Origin: an uncultured Sphingomonadaceae bacterium
GTDB lineage: Bacteria > Pseudomonadota > Alphaproteobacteria > Sphingomonadales > Sphingomonadaceae
Direction of reading: 5' to 3'
Assembly (NCBI GenBank): GCA_947496865.1
Contig: CANMEE010000002.1
Location: 1,261,825-1,325,824, forward strand
Length of the DNA stretch: 64,000 nt
Shown here: positions 8,117 through 15,050 of the stretch, piece by piece
Layout: each line of letters starts with the position of its first letter
How positions within the stretch are numbered: position 1 is the stretch's first letter
Notes under the pieces: model-generated
Databases searched by the model: none
Told to the model about the DNA's origin: nothing
What the model saw: the letters and a program-made list of their open reading frames with translations, nothing else
Made by a program: the position numbers and the translations under genes

Positions 8117-8803
8117 TTACTGCAATGCCGAACGGTAACGGTTACCGGTTTTGAAGGTCTGACCGGTGTTGAGCGTGACAATATTGCCCGTAAACTCCTT
8201 GATATTCTGACGACGTACAAGAACGGATCGATGGATCCGGACAAAATCATGCGCAGACAAGAGTGTCGCCATCGCGGATATCGACATACGGTGCAATATT
8301 GGCGCCCCTGACCCATGCAGTTCAACATAATTGCCAGCGGCGGTAACCCACCCAATCTGGTCAACAAGAAGAGGAAGTTCATTGGTAGAGACAAGTTTCT
8401 TGGCCACGGCACGATCAGATACAAAGCGTTTCAATATCCACGACAAACCCAACATTCCTGAGATGATAGCTGCACCGGGGAGCCGCCTAGCAAGCTCGAA
8501 CATGATATCGCTCCCAGACATAAGGCTGTCGAGAAGCGACATCCCAACGGCAAAAACAAACAATATACCGAATTGCACGGGCCATGAACCCATCCGCTTT
8601 GCAATTTCAAAACATATCACCCACGGAACGATATTGAGTCCAGCCCAGACTATTCCGTCGATCAATGGCTCTCCCCGTCCCGCAAGCGTGGTATAAATCA
8701 CGCAATAAAGGGACGAGACAAGTGTAAGGGTCAGCGCCACCAGCAACAGCTGAGAGGCGGTTAAGGGGCGAATGAAAATTCTGTCCAGACTATCGCTCAA
8801 CAA
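8117..8803 (-). CDS. Membrane-anchored LytTR-family transcriptional regulator
   Basis: This 228-residue protein has about four hydrophobic segments in the first 125 residues (LLLVALTLTLVSSLYCVIY, an IVPWVICFEI segment, FGILFVFAVGMSLL, AAIISGMLGLSWIL). A C-terminal LytTR DNA-binding domain follows, with a typical WVTAAGNYVELH start and FVRIHRSVLVRRQNIKEF core. LytTR proteins bind direct repeats upstream of target genes. With no receiver domain, this one-component form probably senses something at the membrane. In Sphingomonadales such proteins often sit beside the gene they control, and the exported alpha/beta hydrolase directly downstream is the obvious candidate target. The domain assignment is firm; target and signal are inference. 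Confidence 0.88.
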   Translation of the reverse strand: MLSDSLDRIFIRPLTASQLLLVALTLTLVSSLYCVIYTTLAGRGEPLIDGIVWAGLNIVPWVICFEIAKRMGSWPVQFGILFVFAVGMSLLDSLMSGSDIMFELARRLPGAAIISGMLGLSWILKRFVSDRAVAKKLVSTNELPLLVDQIGWVTAAGNYVELHGSGAPILHRMSISAMATLLSAHDFVRIHRSVLVRRQNIKEFTGNIVTLNTGQTFKTGNRYRSALQ

Positions 8804-8859
8804 GGCTATTTCCCATGACCAATTTGAGCCTGATTTATATCAGAATGATCAATATTTGC

Positions 8860-9768
8860 CTAGATATCTCCGAAAGCCTCAAGCGCTGCCCGGGCAATCG
8901 GCTCTCCCCATTCTTGCACAAAATGGCCACCACCTTCGATCATCATCGGCTCGGGGCAGCCGTTGATCAGCTCCTGCAATTTCAGCATGGCTGGTGGACC
9001 GAGCACAGGGTCGGCATCACCGATCGCCATGAAACTCTGCCCTTTCCACTCGTCTTTCCAGAAGACGGCCGCTTGGGTACTGACCTCAACGCCATCCATT
9101 TCTGGTGACACGGGAACGAGTGCGGGGAATTTGCGTGCTCCTGCTTGATAGGTTGGATCAGGAAATGGTGCATCATAGGCTGCGATTTCCTGTTCGGTCA
9201 GATGCGGAGTGCCGCTGGCGATAATCTGGCCGGTTTTAAATTCCGGCGTGTTGAGCGCAAATTCTTTCCACGCATTAAAGCCATCACCCGGCGTGCGGCC
9301 AAGACCGAGCCCGGTGTTCATGACAATCAAACGCGACAGCCGCGCCTTGAACGCATCATCAACCGGCAAGGTCAGTCCGATCAGCCCACCCCAATCCTGC
9401 ACCACCAAAGTGATATTCTTGAGATCCAGTCGTTCAACCAGTGCCAAGATATAATTGCGATGAAAATCAAACGTATAGTCGTCCAGCTCCGTCGGCTTGT
9501 CGGAACGACCAAAACCAAAGAAATCCGGCGCAACGACCCGCGCCCCGCTTTCCAGAAATACCGGTATCATTCGGCGATAGAGAAAAGACCAGCTTGGTTC
9601 ACCATGCAGGCATAGGATGGTGCGCTCAGCGTCTTTGGCACCCTCGTCAATCCATGCTGCGCGCAGTCCTTCATAGCCGGGCAAATCTTCGGCATAATGG
9701 ACGGGATAATCAAAATCGGGAATATCGGCAAAGCGTGCATCAGGGGTACGGACAGCGTTGATTGGCAT
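8860..9768 (-). CDS. dhmA: Haloalkane dehalogenase, DhlA-like (subfamily I)
   Basis: This 302-residue alpha/beta hydrolase closely follows the layout of Xanthobacter DhlA. The oxyanion segment HGEPSWSFLYR is at residues 55-65. The nucleophile motif VVQDWGG puts the catalytic Asp at residue 125 and the halide-binding Trp at 126. GFNAWKEF gives a second candidate halide Trp near 167. AIGDADPVLGPP supplies the acid, probably Asp253, as in the DhlA motif GMKDKLLG. GGHFVQEWGE supplies the base His282. The enzyme hydrolyses carbon-halogen bonds to alcohols plus halide. The cap is slightly shorter than I recall for DhlA, so the substrate range may differ. No halide-degradation genes are adjacent. 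Haloacetate dehalogenase and epoxide hydrolase fit less well. Confidence 0.88.
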   Translation of the reverse strand: MPINAVRTPDARFADIPDFDYPVHYAEDLPGYEGLRAAWIDEGAKDAERTILCLHGEPSWSFLYRRMIPVFLESGARVVAPDFFGFGRSDKPTELDDYTFDFHRNYILALVERLDLKNITLVVQDWGGLIGLTLPVDDAFKARLSRLIVMNTGLGLGRTPGDGFNAWKEFALNTPEFKTGQIIASGTPHLTEQEIAAYDAPFPDPTYQAGARKFPALVPVSPEMDGVEVSTQAAVFWKDEWKGQSFMAIGDADPVLGPPAMLKLQELINGCPEPMMIEGGGHFVQEWGEPIARAALEAFGDI

Positions 9769-9853
9769 GATGGAATCCTCTCAAAAGTTTCGATTCAAAA
9801 CCTGTCAGGCAGGCACGTTGCGGTCAAGGGCTGATCAGCGCACCAGCGCGTAA

Positions 9854-9886
9854 GAAAAACGCGCCAGCCCTTTCGGACCAGCGCGT
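9854..9886 (-). terminator. Intrinsic terminator of the M3 peptidase gene
   Basis: Read on the minus strand, ACGCGCTGGTCC and GGGCTGGCGCGT form a 12-bp stem (including G-U pairs) closed by a GAAA tetraloop, followed by TTTTTC. It lies just after the stop codon of the M3 peptidase gene and upstream of the dehalogenase gene. The two genes are therefore probably transcribed separately. Confidence 0.8.
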
Positions 9887-9911
9887 CGGTAATTTACTGG
9901 AAAGCTAGAGA

Positions 9912-12155
9912 TTAATCGTTGCCGCTGCTTTCACCGCCGCCTTTGACTTCCGCCGTTTCGCCAGGAACTGGGAAACCGCGTTTCTTGAGGATATATTTGA
10001 CCTCGGGGTCACGGCCGCGGAATTTGCGGTAGGCTTCTTTGCGGTCGGTTTCATTTGCCGTGGACAGAATGATCGAACGGAAGCGTTCTGCCGTGTCTTT
10101 GTCCCAAACATCGCCCGCTTCTTCAAAGGCTGCCCAAGTGTCGGCATCCATGGTTTCAGACCACAGATAGCTGTAATAGCCGGCCGAATAGGCATCGGAC
10201 GAGAATAGATGATTAAACTGCGGCAAGCGGTGACGCATTACAATCGTATCCGGCATACCAATTTCAGCTAGTGTTTCACGCTCAAACGCATCGGGGTCGG
10301 TGACAGGATCAGTGCGATTGTGCAGCTTCATGTCGATGATGGCAGACGACAGATATTCAACCGTCGAGAAGCCTTCGTTGAAAGTTTTTGACTTGTTGAT
10401 CTTGTCGACCAAGGCCTGTGGCATCGGTTCGCCGGTTTCAGCATGTTTAGCGTAGTTGTCGAGGACATAGCGGGTCAGCAGCCAATTTTCATTCACCTGA
10501 CTTGGATATTCAACAAAGTCACGCGGCGTTCCGCCCAGACCAGGATATTTGATGTCATAGTTGAGATAATGCAGCGCATGGCCAAACTCATGGAACAAGG
10601 TTGATGCATCATCCAGACTGATCAGGGTCGGTGACCCTCCGCCGCCTTTGACGAAATTGTTATTATTCGATGCCAAGACATATTTGTTGTTACCGCCCAA
10701 TTCATATTGGCTGCGATAGGTGGTCATCCAAGCGCCAGAGCGTTTGCCAGCCCGCGCAAAATTGTCGAGATAGAAGAGGCCAACCAGCTTATCCCCGCGC
10801 TTCACTTCAAACGTGCGGATGTCAGGGTGGAACACGGGCACGGTTCCGGTATTCTCGGTAAAGTCCATGCCATAGAGTTTGTTGGCCGCATCAAACATTG
10901 CTGCAACCATATTGTCGAGCTTGAAATAGGGTTTGATCTCAGCTTCATCGAGATCATATTTCGCTTTGCGGACCTTCTCCGCATAGTAACGATAGTCCCA
11001 AGGCTTAATGGTGATGCCGGCATTCTCCGCATCAGCAATTTCCTGCATGTCAGCGACTTCTTCTTTCACGCGCGCAACCGCAGCAGGCCAGACTTGCATC
11101 ATCAGGTCCATTGCCGTCTCGGGCTCTTTCGCCATGGTATCGGCCATACGGTAATGGGCATGGGTTTTGAAACCGAGCAGCGTCGCGCGATCCGCACGCA
11201 ACTTCAGAATTTTCGCGATCGTCATATTAGTGTCGTTCGCGTCACCATTGTCACCACGGTTGATATAGGCGTTGTAAACCTTCTCCCGCAGATCGCGGCG
11301 GGTCGAGTTTTGCAGGAAAGGCTGCATGACCGAGCGGGTATTCTTGAGCGCCCACCCTTCTTTGCCTTGCTCTTTTGCTGCTTCGGCAATCGAAGCGATA
11401 AAGCTGGCTGGCAAACCGGCGAGCTCGGCCTCATCAGTCAGGAAGATAAAGGTTTCTTCATCCGCCAGCACCTTGTTCGAAAATTCGTTAAACGCTTTGG
11501 ACAATTCCGTGCTCAGTGCGATCAGCTTCTCTTTCTCGGCCCCTTCGAGCAAAGCGCCATTGCGCACGAGACCTTCATAGTCACGCTCGACTAGCCGCAA
11601 TTGCTGTGCGTCTAGGCCGGCTTCCATACGGTCATCATAAACCGCTTTATAGCGAGCAAAAACCTTTGGATCGAGGGTCAGCTCGTTGAAGAAGGCAGAG
11701 ATTTTTGGAAGCCACTCGCCCTGAATCTTGCGCACTTCGTCATTGGACAAGTTGCTGCTGTGAACGCCCCAAATGGCGAACAATTCATTGGCTTTGTTGC
11801 CGGCCAGTTCAAGCGGCACGGTCGTGTTCTCAAACGTCGCTGCTTCAGGATTGTCGCGCACCGCAACAAATTCAGCCTTAATATCCTTCATCGCCTGCTC
11901 GAAAGCAGCGGGAAAATCGGAAACTTTCACCTCATCCCAAGGCGGTACGCCGTCATACGGACCAGTCCATTCCTGTAGTATCGAATTTTCAGACGCGTCA
12001 TCAGATGTTTTCTTCATGCCGCTATTCCCATTCGCGCTCATCTTGTTGAGTTCTGCTGTGGTCTGTGCGGCCATCGCTGGACTAGCACCAAAACCAAGCA
12101 AGGCGGCAGTCGATACGCCTAGAAAAAATTTGCGGCTGGAAACTGAAAATCGCAT
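9912..12155 (-). CDS. dcp: Exported M3-family zinc metallopeptidase, peptidyl-dipeptidase Dcp-like
   Basis: The product is about 747 residues. I choose the ATG at 12155 (MRFSVSSRKFF) because GGAGAG sits 6 bases upstream; the ATG two codons earlier abuts that site. A signal peptide ends near SPAMAAQ. The catalytic zinc motif LFHEFGHALHYLN is at about residue 524, with the third ligand expected in NENWLLTR downstream. The length and the FVEYPSQVNENWL context match peptidyl-dipeptidase Dcp, which removes C-terminal dipeptides from peptides. A signal sequence suggests periplasmic action, common in this order. The tail AEVKGGGESSGND is a polar extension. Oligopeptidase A is the alternative name; the M3A fold is certain. 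Confidence 0.92.
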   Translation of the reverse strand: MRFSVSSRKFFLGVSTAALLGFGASPAMAAQTTAELNKMSANGNSGMKKTSDDASENSILQEWTGPYDGVPPWDEVKVSDFPAAFEQAMKDIKAEFVAVRDNPEAATFENTTVPLELAGNKANELFAIWGVHSSNLSNDEVRKIQGEWLPKISAFFNELTLDPKVFARYKAVYDDRMEAGLDAQQLRLVERDYEGLVRNGALLEGAEKEKLIALSTELSKAFNEFSNKVLADEETFIFLTDEAELAGLPASFIASIAEAAKEQGKEGWALKNTRSVMQPFLQNSTRRDLREKVYNAYINRGDNGDANDTNMTIAKILKLRADRATLLGFKTHAHYRMADTMAKEPETAMDLMMQVWPAAVARVKEEVADMQEIADAENAGITIKPWDYRYYAEKVRKAKYDLDEAEIKPYFKLDNMVAAMFDAANKLYGMDFTENTGTVPVFHPDIRTFEVKRGDKLVGLFYLDNFARAGKRSGAWMTTYRSQYELGGNNKYVLASNNNNFVKGGGGSPTLISLDDASTLFHEFGHALHYLNYDIKYPGLGGTPRDFVEYPSQVNENWLLTRYVLDNYAKHAETGEPMPQALVDKINKSKTFNEGFSTVEYLSSAIIDMKLHNRTDPVTDPDAFERETLAEIGMPDTIVMRHRLPQFNHLFSSDAYSAGYYSYLWSETMDADTWAAFEEAGDVWDKDTAERFRSIILSTANETDRKEAYRKFRGRDPEVKYILKKRGFPVPGETAEVKGGGESSGND

Positions 12156-12301
12156 GTACATCTCTCCATAAAAAAGGATATTATGCCCCGTTTGAGGACA
12201 TGAATCTCTGCGCGCTCTTACGCTTGATACCCCGTTTACAATAACAGCGCACCAAAAGGCAAAAGGTTGCGTTTGAAATCATGTTTTAGACGAAAGGCAC
12301 T

Positions 12302-12324
12302 GAGCCGTCGATGAACGACGGCTC
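12302..12324. terminator. Perfect 9-bp hairpin after the GST gene
   Basis: GAGCCGTCG and CGACGGCTC form a perfect 9-bp stem with a 5-base ATGAA loop, between the M3 peptidase start and the GST stop. On the minus strand it follows the GST stop by about 20 bases but is followed by AGTGCCTTTC rather than a clean T-run. Termination is possible but not certain. Confidence 0.5.
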
Positions 12325-12342
12325 TTGGGCACTGGCGATCGA

Positions 12343-13044
12343 CTATGCAGACAGGTCAAATTTTTCTGGTAAAATTTTCGCCAACATCTTCCCGCACACA
12401 GTCAAATTGCGTGTAAAGGCCGCATGCGCTTTCATTGCCTCCAGAAACGCCACCAACCCTGGCCACTTTGCACTATCAGGCGGCCCCACAAGCATATCGG
12501 TTTGCATCAATTGACAGGCAATAGATATATCAGCGATTGAAAACGCGCTGCCAACAAAATATTGGCCGCCATCCAGTTGCTTTTCCAGATAATCATAGAG
12601 CGGCGGCAGTTTCTCGTTCCAAGTGATGCGGGCCGTTTCGAGGTCCGGTTCCTTGCCCTGAAAAAGCTTGAAAGCAATCGGCCGAAACAACCCCAAACCG
12701 CCCGCCATTGCCATACCGGTATCCGCATATTCCTCCAGCCATAGAGCGCGACCATAGTGAAATGAATCGGCAGGATAGATGGCTGGATTGGGATATTTCT
12801 TTTCCAGATAACCGCAAATAGCGGAGCTGTCGGTGATCGTCCCGGCCGTTCCCTCTGAACCGATGCTTGTATCGCGAAGGGCCGGTATCCGCCCCAAGGG
12901 GCTTATTTCTTTAAACCAATCCGGCATGGCCATGACGGCAACCGCTTCGCTTTCATAGTCGAGATCTTTTGAAGCAAGCACCGCCTCCACCTTACGCTGG
13001 AAAGGTGAAAGAGGCGACCCATACAGGATGATTTCGGCAGTCAT
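12343..13044 (-). CDS. Glutathione S-transferase family protein
   Basis: The product is about 233 residues. The start at 13044 (MTAEIILYG) is preferred because GGAGAG lies 7 bases before it; the track's start is a TTG two codons upstream. The N-terminal thioredoxin-like domain carries YGSPLSPFQRKVEAVLASK, the glutathione-site helix, and GRIPALRD with the conserved cis-proline. GTITDSSAICGYLEKKYP matches the usual E/D-S-x-x-I segment. The C-terminal helical domain contains FSIADISIACQL, a typical N-capping-box region. It conjugates or otherwise uses glutathione; the substrate is unknown. It has its own gap on both sides and appears monocistronic. Confidence 0.85.
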   Translation of the reverse strand: MTAEIILYGSPLSPFQRKVEAVLASKDLDYESEAVAVMAMPDWFKEISPLGRIPALRDTSIGSEGTAGTITDSSAICGYLEKKYPNPAIYPADSFHYGRALWLEEYADTGMAMAGGLGLFRPIAFKLFQGKEPDLETARITWNEKLPPLYDYLEKQLDGGQYFVGSAFSIADISIACQLMQTDMLVGPPDSAKWPGLVAFLEAMKAHAAFTRNLTVCGKMLAKILPEKFDLSA

Positions 13045-13208
13045 AGACAAGCTCTCCGTTAATTGTTCCGGCCAACTATGAGCGAGCAGAAGAGACAGGA
13101 GTCAACAGCGATTCTGCGTCCCGGCACTTTTCCCGTGAGACCATATTGAAAAATGATCTTCGAACCGCTTTGCATGTCGCTGGACGCGCGATGGGGTGAG
13201 ATGGTTGT

Positions 13209-14387
13209 TTAGCGATATTCAATTCCGACCGCATCCGCCGTTTGTTTGGCTAGCATTCGCGCCGCTTTGCTATCCACAGCTGACGCCAAAGCGACAGCCA
13301 TGCGCCGATAGGGTCGTGCAACCGGCTTACCGAATATCCGAACATCAACTTCTGCTCCATCCCCGCCGAGAGCCAAAGCTTCAGCAATACCGGTAAAAAC
13401 GAAACGCTCACTATCCCTGTCGGCCAAGATCACCGCGCTGGCGCTAGCTGGAGCAGTCAGCACAATATGTGGGATTGGCAGTCCCATGATCGCGCGGGCG
13501 TGCAGGTCGAATTCGGTGAGGTTTTGACCGATCAGCGTAACCATACCCGTATCATGGGGGCGAGGGCTGAGTTCAGAGAATATAACCTCGCCGGTTTTGG
13601 TCACAAAAAACTCGACCCCAAACAAACCATATCCACCGAGATTATCGACCACCTTACGCGCCATATCTTGAGCGCTGGTCAGCGCTGCATCGGTCATTGC
13701 AGCAGGTTGCCAGCTTTCTTGGTAGTCGCCACGTTCTTGCCTGTGTCCGATGGGCGGGCAGAACAGCACGCCATCGCCCGTCCGCACGGTCAACAGGGTG
13801 ATTTCATAGTCAAAGTCGATAAATTGCTCGACAATCACCCGGGCACGATCACCGCGCATATTATCAACCGCATACGTCCATGCAGTTTCAAGGGCGTCGA
13901 CAGTATCAACCTTGCTCTGCCCTTTGCCGGAGGACGACATAACCGGCTTGATGACTAATGGCAGCCCGATATCGTCCGCCGCCGCCTGCACCTCGGCAAA
14001 GCTTTCGGCATAATGATAGCGCGAGGTGGTGAGGCCCAGTTCCTGCGCGGCCACATCACGGATGGCGTCGCGGTTCATCGTCAACTGGGTGGCGCGCGCA
14101 GACGGCACGACGTTGAAACCTTCCGCCTCCACTTCCGCGAGAATTTCGGTGCGGATCGCTTCGACTTCCGGAACGATCAGATCAGGCTGATGCTTCGCAA
14201 TCGCCGCGCGCAGTTTGTCACCATCGAGCATGGAAAAAACTTCGCTGGCGTCCGCGACCTGCATGGCCGGAGCAGCAGCGTACGCATCGCAGGCGATGAC
14301 ATAAGCGCCGAGGCGTTTGGCAGAAATAACGAATTCGCGGCCCAGTTCTCCGGAACCGAGCAGCAGGATTTTTTTGGTGAAGGTCAT
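13209..14387 (-). CDS. purT: Formate-dependent phosphoribosylglycinamide formyltransferase (GAR transformylase 2)
   Basis: This 392-residue ATP-grasp enzyme has exactly the length and motif order of PurT: KKILLLGSGELGREF at the N-terminus, DLIVPEVEAIRTE near residue 75, an ATP-grasp KPVMSSSGKGQS loop near 155, and the metal-binding ELSPRPHDTGMVTL near 270. It makes formylglycinamide ribonucleotide from GAR, formate and ATP in purine synthesis, an alternative to folate-dependent PurN. Nothing else in the window belongs to purine synthesis. The VOC gene follows 53 bases upstream on the map (same strand), separated by a degenerate palindrome, TCATCC/GGATGA. Confidence 0.95.
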   Translation of the reverse strand: MTFTKKILLLGSGELGREFVISAKRLGAYVIACDAYAAAPAMQVADASEVFSMLDGDKLRAAIAKHQPDLIVPEVEAIRTEILAEVEAEGFNVVPSARATQLTMNRDAIRDVAAQELGLTTSRYHYAESFAEVQAAADDIGLPLVIKPVMSSSGKGQSKVDTVDALETAWTYAVDNMRGDRARVIVEQFIDFDYEITLLTVRTGDGVLFCPPIGHRQERGDYQESWQPAAMTDAALTSAQDMARKVVDNLGGYGLFGVEFFVTKTGEVIFSELSPRPHDTGMVTLIGQNLTEFDLHARAIMGLPIPHIVLTAPASASAVILADRDSERFVFTGIAEALALGGDGAEVDVRIFGKPVARPYRRMAVALASAVDSKAARMLAKQTADAVGIEYR

Positions 14388-14440
14388 GAAAGATAACCTA
14401 AACTAGAAAAATAAATTCGTCATCCTGAACTTGGATGATC

Positions 14441-14905
14441 TTAGGCCGCTTCACCCGACATCATCTCTGCCATCCGTTTGTTCATCTCGTCAGGACTGAC
14501 ATCTTCGATATGCGTCGACAAGGTCCATTCATGGCCAAATGGGTCTTTTACCCAACCAGAGCGATCGCCGTAAAATTGATCTTCAACGGGACGAACCGCC
14601 GTCGCACCGGCGTCGATCGCCTTTGCAAAGGCCGCGTCACTATCCTCTACATAAATCATCATGCTGCAAGTGCCGCCGCCACGCTTAGTCGGCCCCAGCT
14701 TCTCCATATCCGGAAATTCATCGGACAGCATCACATGGCTATCACCGATTAGAATATCCGCATGGCCAATCTTGTCGCCCATTGGCATGCGCATGACTTC
14801 CTCAGCGCCAAAGGCATTTTTGTAAAACTCGATAGCCGCCGCGGCATCGTCGACCGTCAAATAGGGCGTTACGCTGTGATAACCTTCTTCCTTCCATTGG
14901 GTCAC
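14441..14905 (-). CDS. VOC family (glyoxalase/PhnB-like) protein
   Basis: I place the start at the GTG at 14905 because AGGAGAG lies 5 bases upstream; the track extends to 14941 without a better site. The 154-residue product (VTQWKEEGYHSVTPYLTVDDAAAAIEFYK) has the two beta-alpha-beta-beta-beta modules of a vicinal oxygen chelate protein. DAAAAIEFYKNAFGAEEV and DAAFAKAIDAGATAVRPVEDQFYGDRSGWVKDPFGHEW are typical of the PhnB/YdeE-type subgroup. Metal ligands include H in GHADILIGDS and H in FGHEW. Members include glyoxalases, fosfomycin-resistance-like and antibiotic-binding proteins. No substrate can be inferred. Confidence 0.83.
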   Translation of the reverse strand: MTQWKEEGYHSVTPYLTVDDAAAAIEFYKNAFGAEEVMRMPMGDKIGHADILIGDSHVMLSDEFPDMEKLGPTKRGGGTCSMMIYVEDSDAAFAKAIDAGATAVRPVEDQFYGDRSGWVKDPFGHEWTLSTHIEDVSPDEMNKRMAEMMSGEAA

Positions 14906-14984
14906 AATTTCTCTCCTCTCTAAATATCCTTGAAAACTCATAGCAAAATTCTTTCGATCTGGCGACCTGATCGAAATTATAGAT

Positions 14985-14999
14985 TGATATGTTATATCA
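14985..14999. promoter_or_regulatory. Candidate Zur-like operator upstream of the TonB receptor gene
   Basis: TGATAT-GTT-ATATCA is a perfect 6-bp inverted repeat 52 bases before the receptor start. The left half GATATGTTATA resembles the alphaproteobacterial Zur box (GAAATGTTATA...). The right half continues imperfectly as ATCATTATAC. The receptor's acidic/His loop makes zinc control plausible, but the match is partial. Confidence 0.4.
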
Positions 15000-15050
15000 T
15001 TATACTTAAAGACGTTTCTAATAACCCCTCATCCAACAAAGTGAGTACCC

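Noticed and set aside
8005-8424. Extension of the alpha/beta hydrolase frame to a 507-aa ORF
   Set aside because: The added part runs in another frame through the LytTR gene, and a clear ribosome-binding site plus signal peptide marks the start at 8004.
10707-11594. 295-aa plus-strand ORF
   Set aside because: It is antisense within the certain M3 peptidase gene, with no domain or ribosome-binding site.
14420-14438. TCATCC...GGATGA palindrome between purT and the VOC gene as a terminator
   Set aside because: A 6-bp stem without a T-run. It is more likely a degenerate REP remnant, too weak to annotate.
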